A stretch of DNA of 64,000 nt from Streptomyces sp. G-G2 (GCF_030063135.1 NZ_JASISO010000034.1:32994-96993), one strand, 5' to 3'. Counted from the first letter of the stretch, positions 8,341 through 16,961 are shown. The notes: generated from the letters alone by a model not told the origin. Program-made: numbers and translations.

Positions 8341-8793
8341 TCAGCCGGGGACGCCGGGGAAACCCCGGACGACCAGTCCGGACTCGTAGGCGATCACCAC
8401 CGCGTGGGTACGGTTCTGCGCGCCGAGCTTGGTCAGTACGTTCCCCACATGGGTCTTCACCGTCTCCAGGCTGACCCTGAGCGACTGCCCGATCTCCGGA
8501 TTGGACAGGCCGATGGCCATCAGCCGCAGCTCCACCTCCTCCTCCCGCCCGGTCAGCGCCGCCCCCGGGAACGCCCGGGCGGAGCCCAGCGGGCGGGCCG
8601 CGACCATCCGGCGCAGGGCCGCCGGGAAGAGGATCGCCTCCCCCGCCCCCACCACCCGCACCGCCTCCGCGATCTGCCGGACCGGGAGCCGCTTGAGCAC
8701 GAAGCCGCCGGCTCCCGCGCCGAGCGCGGCGGTGACGTAGTCGTCGTCCGCGATCAGGAGCGTGACGGCCGCGCCCGGCCCGGAGCCGCTCAC
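8341..8793 (-). pseudogene. NarL/LuxR-type response regulator with most of the receiver domain deleted
   Basis: The frame starts at the GTG at 8793, overlapping the kinase stop (GTGA), and encodes 150 residues where the family has about 210-220. The receiver opens normally (VTLLIADD) but jumps straight to its last third (DYVTAALGAGAGGFVLK). This removes the phospho-acceptor Asp and about 70 residues, apparently between two Asp-rich stretches. The C-terminal LuxR helix-turn-helix is complete (LTGREEEVELRLMAIGLSN, then VSLETVKTHVGNVLTKLG). The protein could bind DNA but not take up a phosphoryl group. I call it an in-frame-deleted remnant; a functional receiver-less regulator is the alternative. 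Confidence 0.75.
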
Positions 8794-9768
8794 GCCGACG
8801 CCCGTACGGGCAGCCGGACCGCGAGCCGCCAGTGCAGCGGCCCGTCCGGGCCCGCCTCGATCTCGCCGTGCAGCAGCCGTACGCGCTCGGCCAGCCCCGG
8901 CAGGCCGTGCCCGGATGTCGGGAAGCCGTCCCCGCGCGGCCCGGCCCCGGTCCGGTTGACCACGCTCAGCGCCAGGCCGTCCGGTTCGACCGCCACCCGG
9001 ACCTCGACCGGGCCGCCCGCCCCGTGCCGCAGCGCTTTGGTCAGCCCCTCCTGGAGGATCCGGTACGCCGCCCGGGACAGGGTCCCCCGTACGTGCGCCA
9101 CGTCGTCCGGCGGTTCCGCCTCCACCACCGCTCCCGCGTGCCGCACCCGCTCCAGCAGCTCGGGCAGGTCGGCCAGGGTCCGGGTCGGCGCCGCCTCCGC
9201 CTTCCCCTCGCGCAGCGCGCCCAGCACGTAGTCCAGGTCCTCCAGCGCCGCCCGCGCCGACTCCTCTATGCCCCGCAGCGCTGCCCGCGCCGCGACCGGG
9301 TCGGTGGCGAGCACCTCGCCCGCCACCGCCGCCTGGATCGTGGCCGCCGTCAGGGTGTGCCCGATCGAGTCGTGCAACTCGCGCGCGAGCCGGTTGCGTT
9401 CGGCGAGCGCCCGCTCCCGCTCGGCCGCCAGCGCGAGCCGCTCGGCCGCCGACGGCCCCAACAGGCGGGGCGCCAGCCATCGCAGCGCGCCCGTCACCAC
9501 CGCGCACACGGCCGCCGCCAGTAGGAGGCAGCAGAAGGCCACCGCCCAGCTCTGCCATCCGCCCTCCACCCGCACGGTCCGCCCGAACAGGTTCAGCCCC
9601 GCCTCCGAGCGCGGCCAGCCCCCGGGAAGGGCCAGCCCCGCGAGGCACAGCACCGCGCCCAGCGCCCCCGTCCACCCCAGCGCCACGTGCAGCAGCAGCC
9701 AGAGCGGGGTGCGCCAGCGCACCCGTGTAGGTGGAGCCGCGCAGCAGCGGCCGAAGTCCCTTGATCAT
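8790..9768 (-). pseudogene. NarL-family sensor histidine kinase, frameshifted N-terminus and altered N-box
   Basis: The long frame from the GTG at 9722 encodes 310 residues: two membrane segments, HisKA_3 (ELHDSIGHTL, His117) and a HATPase with the GHGLPGLAERV glycine loop. The N-box reads LTKALRHG, so the Mg-binding Asn of the usual LTNALRH is Lys229. In another frame the ATG at 9768 encodes MIKGLRPLLRGSTYT, which looks like the true start. Dropping one G from the GGG run near 9722-9728 joins the two frames. It forms a cognate pair with the broken response regulator downstream, so the system appears non-functional. Confidence 0.7.
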
Positions 9769-9887
9769 GATCGGTCAGTATGGCCGCGCCACTCACCGAA
9801 GGCCTCCCCCGATGGAGGGAGCGCGTTCTCCCGCCTTGCCGCGATGTGCGCCCGCGCCCCCGGGAACGAGGATCGCCGTGACCCATT

Positions 9888-9903
9888 GACCGGTCGACCG
9901 GTC
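9888..9903. promoter_or_regulatory. 16-bp perfect palindrome in a divergent promoter region
   Basis: GACCGGTCGACCGGTC is a perfect palindrome made of two 8-bp palindromes. It lies 46 bp upstream of the secreted-protein remnant and 120 bp upstream of the kinase. It overlaps a TTGACC that could serve as a -35 box. It is a candidate operator for a dimeric regulator; which one is unknown. Confidence 0.35.
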
Positions 9904-9948
9904 GGCCCGCTGACCGGCGATCATCTGGTGCGAGCGAGGACGAACCCC

Positions 9949-10271
9949 ATGGCGCGACGTACCCGAACAGCAGCCCTCGCCGCCGTCGGCGCCGCTGCGG
10001 CGTTGCTGTCGGCGCTGACCCCCGCGACGGCCGCCGCCGCGGCCAAGGACCCGCTGGGCCCATACGGGCGCCAGCAGCTCCGCCCGGCGGCCAGGCCACG
10101 CACCGGGCCCCGCGCGGCTCACTGATGGTCACCGTCGCCGGGGGCGAGGGGCACGGGGTGTACGGCATCGGCTCCTGCGCGGACGAGAGCGCCACGGCCC
10201 ACCGGACCACGGGCACGCTCCCGGCCGAGGACCTGACCCGCGGGGCGGACGGCTCCCGGCGGGAGCGCTGA
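9949..10271 (+). pseudogene. Frameshifted small secreted protein
   Basis: The ATG at 9949 opens a clear Sec signal peptide (ARRTRTAALAAVGAAAALL, cleavage near TPATAAAAA-KD). Its frame then runs into low-information sequence and stops at 10125 (58 aa). A second frame spanning the same segment continues as RGSLMVTVAGGEGHGVYG, includes one Cys (GIGSCADES) and stops at 10271. It reads like the rest of the mature protein. A one- or two-base indel near 10060-10075 would join them. Size and signal peptide suggest a small exported protein; a resemblance to subtilisin-inhibitor-like proteins is too weak to claim. Confidence 0.5.
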
Positions 10272-10283
10272 CGGGACGGGACG

Positions 10284-10889
10284 TCAGGGAGCGGGCTTCG
10301 CGCGGACGTGCATGCGCTCGCCCTGACGGCCGAAGAGGCTGAGGAGTTCGACGGGGTGGCCGTCCGCGCTGGTGAACCAGTGCGGCAGCCGGGTGTCGAA
10401 CTCGGCGACCTCCCCCGGGCCGAGGATCAGGTCGCGGTCGGCCAGCACCAGCCGCAGCCTGCCGTTCAGGACGTACAGCCATTCGTAGCCCTCGTGCGTG
10501 CGCGGTTCCGGCTCGGCGCCCCGGTCCACGATGATCATCTTGTACGCCTGGAGGGGCCCCGGGGTCCGGGACAGCGCCACGGACGTACCACCGTGCGGCA
10601 GCGGGCGCGGGGTCAGCCGGACCCTCGGATCCCCCACTTCCGGGGCTCCCACCAGGTCGTCCAGCGGCACCTGGTACGCGTCGGCGAGCGGCAGCAGCAG
10701 TTCCAGGCTCGGGCGGCGCTGACCCGACTCCAGCCGGGAGAGCGTGCTCTTGGAGATCCCGGTCGTCTCGGCGAGCACGGCCAGGGTGAAGCCGCGCTGG
10801 GCGCGCAGCCGTTTCAGCCGGGGGCCGACCTCGTCGAGCACCGCCCGGTGCCGTGCCGTCGTCGTACCCGTCGCGTCTCGCTCGTCCAT
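10284..10889 (-). CDS. XRE-family regulator with C-terminal cupin domain
   Basis: This transcriptional regulator has 201 residues from the ATG at 10889 (MDERDATGTTTARHRA). The N-terminal helix-turn-helix is plain (LRAQRGFTLAVLAETTGISK, then STLSRLESGQRRPSLELLL). A cupin barrel follows (EGYEWLYVLNGRLRLVL, GPGEVAEFDTRLPHWF), typical of regulators that sense a small ligand or metal. It is divergent from the MFS exporter gene starting at 11006, with 116 bp between starts. It most likely controls that exporter and itself. Confidence 0.85.
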   Translation of the reverse strand: MDERDATGTTTARHRAVLDEVGPRLKRLRAQRGFTLAVLAETTGISKSTLSRLESGQRRPSLELLLPLADAYQVPLDDLVGAPEVGDPRVRLTPRPLPHGGTSVALSRTPGPLQAYKMIIVDRGAEPEPRTHEGYEWLYVLNGRLRLVLADRDLILGPGEVAEFDTRLPHWFTSADGHPVELLSLFGRQGERMHVRAKPAP

Positions 10890-11005
10890 GGGGGCATTCC
10901 ACTCCCCCGTCCCGGAATCAGCAACAGAAGTTGTCGCCGGCGGCGCCCGGGCACACGCTCCGGGCACCGCTCCCGGTCAGGGAGCCCCGGAGACCGGAGT
11001 CCACG

Positions 11006-12490
11006 GTGACGAACCGAAGCAACCCGCACGACACGACGGCCCCACCGGCGCCCCCCGTCCGCCGGGTGCTCGCCGCCCTCTCCCTGTCCATGCTGCTGTC
11101 CTCCCTCGGCACCAGCATCGCCAACGTCGGACTGCCGACCCTGGCCCGGGCGTTCGACGCCTCCTTCCAGCAGGTCCAGTGGGTCGTCCTCGCCTATCTG
11201 CTCGCCATCACCACCCTGGTCGTCGGCGCCGGGCGGCTCGGCGACATCGCCGGGCGCCGCAGACTGCTCCTCGCCGGGATCCTCGTGTTCACGGCGGCCT
11301 CGGTGCTGTGCGGGCTCGCGCCCTCGCTCCCACTGCTGATCGCGGCCCGGGCGGCGCAGGGGCTCGGGGCGGCCGTCATGATGGCGCTCACCCTGGCCTT
11401 CGTGGGCGGGACGGTCCCCAAGGAACGGACCGGCCGCGCCATGGGCCTGCTCGGCACCATGTCCGCCGTGGGCACCGCCCTCGGCCCCCCGCTCGGCGGC
11501 GTCCTGATCGCCGGGCCCGGCTGGCGGGCGGTCTTCCTGGTGACCGCGCCGATCGGGATCCTGGCCTTCCTCCTCGCCCGTCGCCACCTGCCCGCCGACC
11601 GGCGGGAACCGGGCGCCGCCCGGGCCCGCTTCGACCACCTCGGCACCCTGCTGCTCGCGCTGACCCTCGCCGCCTACGCCCTCGCCATGACCCTGGGGCG
11701 CGGCGACTTCGGCCCCCTCAACCTGGCACTGCTGGCCGCCGCCGCCCTCGGGGTCGCCCTCTTCGTCCGCGTCGAGGCGGGCGCGGCCTCACCGCTGGTA
11801 CGGCTCTCCGCCTTCCGCGACCGGGCCCTGAGCGCGAGCCTCGCCATGAGCGCTCTCGTCTCGACGGTGATGATGGCGACGCTGGTGGTCGGCCCGTTCT
11901 ACCTCTCCCGCGGCCTCGGGCTCGGCGCGGCCCAGACCGGACTGGCCCTGGCGGCCGGCCCGTTCGTCGCCGCGCTGACCGGCGTACCGGCCGGACGCCT
12001 CGTGGACCGCTTCGGCGCGCCCCGCACCACCGCCGCGGGCCTGCTCACCATGGCGGCCGGTGCCTGCGCCCTGACCGTGATGCCGACGGCGCCGGGCGCG
12101 GCCGGTTACGTCGCCCCGCTCGTCGTCGTCACCATCGGCTACGCGGTGTTCCAGACGGCCAACAACACCGCCGTCATGGCCGGGGTCGGCCCGGACCGCC
12201 GGGGCGTCACCTCGGGCATGCTCAACCTCTCGCGCAACCTCGGGCTCGTCACGGGCGCCTCCGTCATGGGCGCCGTGTTCGCCTTCGCGTCGGCCGCCGC
12301 CGACATCACCACGGCGCGCCCCGAGGCCGTCGCCACCGGCATGCGGGTCACCTTCGCCGTCGCGGCGGCCCTGATCGCCGTAGCGTTCGGCATCGCCCGC
12401 GTGCTCGCCCGTACGCAGGCCCGAACGCAGGCCCGCACGCCCGGCGCCGCCCCCGCGGACCCGGCCCCCCGCACCGGCACCCGCGCGTAG
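11006..12490 (+). CDS. MFS drug exporter, 14-helix DHA2 (EmrB/QacA) type
   Basis: The protein has 494 residues from the GTG at 11006 (TNRSNPHDTTAPP). The opening helix (VLAALSLSMLLSSLGTSIAN) has the LGTSIANVGLPTLA motif of the DHA2 class. The loop 2-3 motif GRLGDIAGRRR is the MFS motif A, and GLLGTMSAVGTALGPPLGG is the antiporter motif C. Fourteen hydrophobic segments can be counted. It should export hydrophobic or cationic compounds by proton antiport. The substrate is unknown. The neighbouring divergent cupin regulator is its probable controller. Confidence 0.88.
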   Translation: MTNRSNPHDTTAPPAPPVRRVLAALSLSMLLSSLGTSIANVGLPTLARAFDASFQQVQWVVLAYLLAITTLVVGAGRLGDIAGRRRLLLAGILVFTAASVLCGLAPSLPLLIAARAAQGLGAAVMMALTLAFVGGTVPKERTGRAMGLLGTMSAVGTALGPPLGGVLIAGPGWRAVFLVTAPIGILAFLLARRHLPADRREPGAARARFDHLGTLLLALTLAAYALAMTLGRGDFGPLNLALLAAAALGVALFVRVEAGAASPLVRLSAFRDRALSASLAMSALVSTVMMATLVVGPFYLSRGLGLGAAQTGLALAAGPFVAALTGVPAGRLVDRFGAPRTTAAGLLTMAAGACALTVMPTAPGAAGYVAPLVVVTIGYAVFQTANNTAVMAGVGPDRRGVTSGMLNLSRNLGLVTGASVMGAVFAFASAAADITTARPEAVATGMRVTFAVAAALIAVAFGIARVLARTQARTQARTPGAAPADPAPRTGTRA

Positions 12491-12512
12491 CCCCCGCAGC
12501 CGCACCCGCCCG

Positions 12513-13313
12513 CTACGGCGCGGCCGTCCCGATCACCACGGTCGCGTCGAGTTCCTCCGAGGTCAGCACGCGGACCTCGGCGAACCCCGCCGCCGTCAGC
12601 GCCCCGGCGGTCAGCGGCGCCTGCCGCCCGCTGGTCTCGATCAGCAGCCGCCCGCCCGGCGCGAGCCACGCGGGCGCGCCCGCCGCCACCCGGCGCTGGA
12701 TGGCGACACCGTCCGCGCCGCCGTCCAGGGCGGCCGGCGGCTCGTGGTCGCGGGCCTCGGGCGGCAGCAGCCCGATCTCGCCGGTGGGGACGTAGGGGGC
12801 GTTCGCGACCAGCACGTCGACCCGGCCCCGCAGCCCGGCGGGCAACGCGTCGTACAGGTCGCCGGTGTGCACCCGGCCCCCGTACGGCGCCACGTTGAGC
12901 GCGGCGTACCTGGTGGCCACCGGGTCGATGTCGGTGGCGTACAGCTCAACACCCGCGCCCCGCCCGGCCAGTTCCGCGGCGACGGCCGCGCCGACCGCGC
13001 CCGCCCCGCAGCACAGGTCCAGCACCACCGACCCGGGCCCGGCCTGCGCCGCCGCCTCGGCGACCAGGAACTCACTGCGGCGGCGCGGGACGAAGACCCC
13101 CTCGCCCACCACCATCCGCAGCCCCCGGAACTCCGCCCGGCCCACCACGTGTTCCAGCGGGTGCCCGATCACCCGGCGCTCCACCATCGCCTCCAGGTCG
13201 GCCCCTTCGGCAGCCGCCGCCAGCAGTAGCGACGCCTCTTCCTCCGCGAACACGCAGCCTGCCGCGCGCAGGGTCGTGACCAGTTCTTCCTCGGCCGTGG
13301 GCAGCGATGGCAA
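12513..13313 (-). CDS. Putative protein N5-glutamine methyltransferase (HemK/PrmC-like)
   Basis: This SAM-dependent methyltransferase has 266 residues. I start it at the TTG at 13313, because a GGAGGAC ribosome site lies about 10 nt upstream and no ATG or GTG fits. The order is an N-terminal helical segment (EELVTTLRAAGCVFAEEEAS), PrmC-like linker (GRAEFRGLRMVV, VFVPRRRSEFLV), SAM loop (VLDLCCGAGAVG), acidic strand (LYATDIDP) and catalytic-site motif NAPYVPTGEI. Release-factor methyltransferases have NPPY at that place, so the Pro-to-Ala change suggests a different substrate protein. It is a Streptomyces paralogue of prmC rather than prmC itself. Confidence 0.75.
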   Translation of the reverse strand: MPSLPTAEEELVTTLRAAGCVFAEEEASLLLAAAAEGADLEAMVERRVIGHPLEHVVGRAEFRGLRMVVGEGVFVPRRRSEFLVAEAAAQAGPGSVVLDLCCGAGAVGAAVAAELAGRGAGVELYATDIDPVATRYAALNVAPYGGRVHTGDLYDALPAGLRGRVDVLVANAPYVPTGEIGLLPPEARDHEPPAALDGGADGVAIQRRVAAGAPAWLAPGGRLLIETSGRQAPLTAGALTAAGFAEVRVLTSEELDATVVIGTAAP

Positions 13314-13390
13314 GTGGCTCAGTCCTCCAAGACGGTGACATCGAGTTTCTCCGGGCGGACCGCGTCGGCGCGTTGCTCCGGCGCCCGCGC

Positions 13391-13428
13391 GAGCGCCGGT
13401 GTGAGCGCCGGTGTGAGCGCCGGTGTGA
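13391..13428. repeat. Tandem 12-bp repeat, three copies
   Basis: GAGCGCCGGTGT occurs three times head to tail, with the start of a fourth. It sits in the 119-bp gap between the methyltransferase start and the end of the Eis-type acetyltransferase gene. It is probably a slippage product. Confidence 0.7.
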
Positions 13429-13432
13429 CAGC

Positions 13433-14677
13433 TCAGAAGACGTCCGGACACCAGGGCCGCCGCGCGGTGCGGAAGACCGCGTCCGCCCGTGCCACCGCCC
13501 CCGGCCGCAGCTCCTCGATCAGGCCGAGCTCCGCCAGCCGCACCGCCGACTCGTCGCCGAGGTAGAGCGAGCCCAGCCGGGACACGTCCAGCCGCAGGTC
13601 CGCCGGCTCCCCGGTCGGTGCGCAGACCCGGGCCCCCGCGTCCAGCCGGTAGCGGCCCCGGGCCGGGCCGTCCGGGTCCATGACCTCCAGGACCAGGGTC
13701 CCCGGCACGTCGTACGTCCGCGCCTGGAGCGCCCGTACGACGTCCAGGACCCGCACCCACAGGAAGTCGGCGCTGGTCAGGGTCCGGGCGGCGCGCGGGT
13801 CGGGCAGCAGCAGCGGGGCGAGGTCGTCGGGGGCCCGGCGGCCGGTGCGCACCTTCATCACCCAGTCGATGGAGCACAGGTAGTGCCACAGCGCCCGCTG
13901 CGCCGCCGGGGTGACCGCGATCAGGTCCGTGACCTGGACCGTGTTCAGCGGAATCTTCGCGTCGGTCCAGTGGTCGTCGGCCTGGTAGCCGACCAGGCCC
14001 TCCACCTCGCCCGCCGCGGAGCGGTACACGGCGAAGAACCGGGGCGTGTAGGGGTGGGCCGAACGCTCTTCGACGCCGGTGGCCAGGTTCCACCAGCGCG
14101 CGTCCCGGTCGACGGCCCCCGGGGTCACGGCCCGCAGCCGCTCGTGCAGCGCGGGTCCCACCCGCCGCGTCTCCGCGGCGTCCACCAGGTCGATCCGGCC
14201 GCCGTCCTCGGGGGCCGACCAGCGCGGGTCGATCCCGGTGCGCGGTACGTCGATCTCCCATTCCGAGATGCCCGCGGCGGGCCCGTAGCCGTAGCGCCCG
14301 TAGATCGGGTACTCGGCGGCGATCAGCGTCGAGAGGACGTCGCCGCGCGCGTGGGCGGCGGCCAGTTCGGCGCGCATCATGCGGCTGAGCAGACCGCGGC
14401 GCCGGTGCGTGGGCGAGACCGTGACGTTGGAGACCGCGCTGGCCGCGACCCGGGCGCCGCCCGGCACGGTCAGTTCCTGCGCGAACGAGCGGAAGGTGCC
14501 CACGCAGCGGCCGGTGTCCGCGTCGAAGGCACCCTGGGTGCGGGAGAAGTCGGTGGTGGCGAGGCGCCGGGCGACGTCCGACTCGGTCACCCTCGCGGCC
14601 GTCAGGAAGCCGGTCAGTACGGCGTTCAGCCACTGCGGGAACTCGGATTCGGTGATGGTCCGGACGTCAGCGCTCAT
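13433..14677 (-). CDS. Eis-type GNAT N-acetyltransferase
   Basis: The protein has 414 residues, the usual length of the Eis family (an N-terminal GNAT domain, a second degenerate GNAT domain and a C-terminal sterol-carrier-like domain). The acetyl-CoA site is visible as SNVTVSPTHRRRGLLSRMM. PIYGRYGYGPA is the characteristic Eis motif after it. The C-terminus ends in Phe preceded by WCPDV, matching the free C-terminal carboxylate used for catalysis in this family. Eis homologues acetylate amines of aminoglycosides, polyamines or proteins; which one here is unknown. Confidence 0.85.
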   Translation of the reverse strand: MSADVRTITESEFPQWLNAVLTGFLTAARVTESDVARRLATTDFSRTQGAFDADTGRCVGTFRSFAQELTVPGGARVAASAVSNVTVSPTHRRRGLLSRMMRAELAAAHARGDVLSTLIAAEYPIYGRYGYGPAAGISEWEIDVPRTGIDPRWSAPEDGGRIDLVDAAETRRVGPALHERLRAVTPGAVDRDARWWNLATGVEERSAHPYTPRFFAVYRSAAGEVEGLVGYQADDHWTDAKIPLNTVQVTDLIAVTPAAQRALWHYLCSIDWVMKVRTGRRAPDDLAPLLLPDPRAARTLTSADFLWVRVLDVVRALQARTYDVPGTLVLEVMDPDGPARGRYRLDAGARVCAPTGEPADLRLDVSRLGSLYLGDESAVRLAELGLIEELRPGAVARADAVFRTARRPWCPDVF

Positions 14678-14743
14678 GACGGGCCACGCTAATGGCGCTC
14701 CGGCCGCCCAGTCGCCTCATTTTCCCGCGGGCGGCGGCGACGC

Positions 14744-15361
14744 TCACACCAACAGGTCGTCCACCTGGGCCTCGCCCTCCCGGTAGCGCCGGGTGATCTC
14801 CGCGCTGCAGTCGTCCGCGGTGCGCTGCAACTGCCTGCGGCGGCGGGAGACCTGCTGCTCGTAGCCGACCAGTTTGCCCATGCCGTCGTGCAGTTCACCG
14901 TCCGTACGCGCGTCCAGGTCCGACAGCTCCACATCGGCCAGCATCTCCGCCGCCAGCAGCCGGTACTCCTCGCTCTGCGGGGTGCCGAGCGTGAGGTGGC
15001 GGGCGGAGGCGCTGCGGCTGGAGGGGGCGTCGGCGAGGATCTCGGATAGCCGGTCCACGACGGGGGACTCGGGGTCGGTCCGGCGGGCCAGTTCGGCGCG
15101 CAGGATGTCGATGCGGCCCTGCAGGAGTCTGCGGACGTAACTCAGGTCGGCCTCGTCGCGCTGCGCGTCCCGGCGCTGGGCGCGCAGCTCGGGCAGGCCG
15201 AGCGCGGTGGCGGCCTGCCGCGGGGCGCCCCCGCCGGGGCCCGTACCGGCAGCGCCGGTGCCCGTACCGGTGCGCTGCGCGGGCGGCCGGACCGTCCCGG
15301 CGGCGGCCGAGGTGGGTGTAGTGGCTGAGGTAGCTGAGGTATCGGTGCCAGAAATATTCAT
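14744..15361 (-). CDS. rsiG: RsiG, c-di-GMP-binding anti-sigma factor for WhiG
   Basis: This 205-residue, largely helical protein starts at the ATG at 15361. It carries two copies of the E(x3)S(x2)R(x3)Q(x3)D c-di-GMP signature described for RsiG. The first is Glu70-Ser74-Arg77-Gln81-Asp85 (EADLSYVRRLLQGRID) and the second Glu168-Ser172-Arg175-Gln179-Asp183 (EQQVSRRRRQLQRTAD). In Streptomyces, RsiG loaded with c-di-GMP holds the sporulation sigma factor WhiG inactive. The N-terminal 45 residues are a disordered Thr/Ala/Gly tail. The two exact motif matches make the call strong. Confidence 0.92.
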   Translation of the reverse strand: MNISGTDTSATSATTPTSAAAGTVRPPAQRTGTGTGAAGTGPGGGAPRQAATALGLPELRAQRRDAQRDEADLSYVRRLLQGRIDILRAELARRTDPESPVVDRLSEILADAPSSRSASARHLTLGTPQSEEYRLLAAEMLADVELSDLDARTDGELHDGMGKLVGYEQQVSRRRRQLQRTADDCSAEITRRYREGEAQVDDLLV

Positions 15362-15494
15362 GTGAACGTGTCCGTCCCCTCGACCGGTGCATGGCAGCAC
15401 CGCCTGCGAGCATCGTGCCACTCTCCGTGGTGCGGATGCAGGTCCACTCCACCCGATCGGCCCCGGACGGGTGCACGCCTGGTACACAGGTGGT

Positions 15495-15920
15495 ATGCGA
15501 GCAGTGGTGCAGAGGGTGGACGGCGCGAGCGTCGTCGTGGCGGGCGAGACGGTCGGCGAGATCGTCGGCGAGGGACTGTGCGTGCTCGTGGGGGTGACCC
15601 ACGACGACACTCCGCAGAAGGCGGAGCTGCTGGCGCGCAAGCTGTGGTCCGTAAGGATCCTGGAGGCCGAGAAGTCCTGCAGCGACGTGAACGCGCCGCT
15701 GCTGGTGATCTCCCAGTTCACGCTCTACGGCGACGCCCGCAAGGGCCGCCGCCCCACGTGGAACGCGTCCGCGCCCGGCCCGGTCGCGGAGCCGCTGGTG
15801 GCCGAGGTCGTCGCGCAACTGCGGGCGCTGGGGGCGACGGTGGAGACGGGCCGGTTCGGAGCGGACATGCGCGTCTCGCTCACGAACAACGGCCCGTTCA
15901 CCGTCGTCATCGACATCTGA
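15495..15920 (+). CDS. dtd: D-aminoacyl-tRNA deacylase
   Basis: This 141-residue protein starts at the ATG at 15495 (MRAVVQRVDGASVVV). It hydrolyses D-amino acids and Gly wrongly attached to tRNA. Both active-site motifs are intact: SQFTLYGD and, near the C-terminus, NNGPFTVVID (the GlyPro cis-peptide loop). The length is normal. It is divergent from rsiG (133 bp between starts) and convergent with ygfZ, with a hairpin between the stops. Confidence 0.95.
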   Translation: MRAVVQRVDGASVVVAGETVGEIVGEGLCVLVGVTHDDTPQKAELLARKLWSVRILEAEKSCSDVNAPLLVISQFTLYGDARKGRRPTWNASAPGPVAEPLVAEVVAQLRALGATVETGRFGADMRVSLTNNGPFTVVIDI

Positions 15921-15926
15921 GACGTC

Positions 15927-15948
15927 CCGGGCGCCCTACGGCGCCCGG
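15927..15948. terminator. Bidirectional hairpin between dtd and ygfZ
   Basis: CCGGGCGCC (15927-15935) pairs with GGCGCCCGG (15940-15948) around CTAC, seven bases after the dtd stop. There is no T-tract, as is common in high-GC actinomycetes. A partial repeat of the right arm follows up to about 15975. Confidence 0.6.
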
Positions 15949-15985
15949 CGTTACGGCGCCCGGGCGCCCGGCGTTACGGTCTGCC

Positions 15986-16951
15986 TTACGGCGCTACGAC
16001 GGTCTCCTGCGCGGCGGCGATCGTGCCCGCCAGCAGTTCCGCGTCCACCGGAACGTTCCTCTTCACCAGCCCGAGGGCGATCGGCCCCAGCTCGTGGTGG
16101 CGCACCGAGGTGGTGACGAAGCCGAGCTGGCGGCCCTCCGCGCCGTCGGCGGCCAGCCGCAGGGGCGTGCCGTGCGGCGGCAGCAGCACGTCGGAGCCGT
16201 CCAGGTGCAGGAAGACCAGGCGGCGCGGCGGCTTCCCCAGGTTGTGGACGCGGGCGACCGTCTCCTGCCCCCGGTAGCAGCCCTTCTGCAGGTGGACGGC
16301 GGTGCCGATCCAGCCCAGCTCGTGCGGGATCGTGCGGTGGTCGGTCTCGGCGCCGAGCCGCGGCCGGTGCGCCTCGACGCGCAGCGCCTCGTAGGCGAGG
16401 AGTCCGGCGGCCGGGCCGTGGGCCGCGGCGAAGCCCTCCAGGTCCGCGCGCGGGAGGAAGACGTCCCGCCCGTACGCGGTCTCCCGGACGCCGAGGCCCT
16501 CGGGCACCTCGGCGACGGAGCCCGCCGGGAGGTGGACCACCGCGAAGTCGGCGGTGCGGTCGGCGGCTTCGACGCGGTAGAAGAACTTCATCGACTCCAG
16601 GTAGCCGAGCAGCGCCTCCTGGGTGCCGGGCTCGACGTGCGCCCACACCGTCTCGCCGTCGTCGACGAGGTAGAGGGCGTGCTCGATGTGCCCGTTGGCG
16701 GAGAGGATCAGCGCCTCGGTGGCCTGGCCGGGCCGCAGTTCGGTGAGGTGCTGGGTGAGCAGCAGGTGCAGCCAGGACAGGCGCTCGGGGCCGGTGACGG
16801 TGATGACACCGCGGTGCGAGAGGTCGACGAAGCCGCGGCCGTCGGCGAGGGCGCGCTGTTCGCCGTACAGCTCTCCGTAGTGGGCGGCTACGCCCTCGTC
16901 ACGGCCTTCTGCCGCCACCGCGCCGGGAAGATTGAGCAAAGGGCTGGTCAT
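15986..16951 (-). CDS. ygfZ: YgfZ/GcvT-like folate-binding protein
   Basis: This 321-residue protein belongs to the GcvT-related YgfZ family. Members use folate while repairing or maturing iron-sulfur clusters in enzymes such as MiaB. The diagnostic motif K-G-C-Y-x-G-Q-E is present (QKGCYRGQETVARV), and the GcvT-like fold starts at LSHRGVITVTGPERLSWLH. It is 10 bp downstream of the nur gene and in the same direction, so the two may be co-transcribed. Confidence 0.9.
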   Translation of the reverse strand: MTSPLLNLPGAVAAEGRDEGVAAHYGELYGEQRALADGRGFVDLSHRGVITVTGPERLSWLHLLLTQHLTELRPGQATEALILSANGHIEHALYLVDDGETVWAHVEPGTQEALLGYLESMKFFYRVEAADRTADFAVVHLPAGSVAEVPEGLGVRETAYGRDVFLPRADLEGFAAAHGPAAGLLAYEALRVEAHRPRLGAETDHRTIPHELGWIGTAVHLQKGCYRGQETVARVHNLGKPPRRLVFLHLDGSDVLLPPHGTPLRLAADGAEGRQLGFVTTSVRHHELGPIALGLVKRNVPVDAELLAGTIAAAQETVVAP

Positions 16952-16961
16952 GGCCCCAAGC

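Noticed and set aside
8341..9768. Single 475-residue minus-strand protein
   Set aside because: Only its first 15 and last 150 codons look protein-like. The middle is the out-of-frame kinase gene, so it is two broken genes, not a fusion.
12513..14633. Single 706-residue protein joining methyltransferase and upstream region
   Set aside because: The upstream part is a shadow of the Eis-type gene in another frame. A TTG start with a good ribosome site at 13313 explains the methyltransferase alone.
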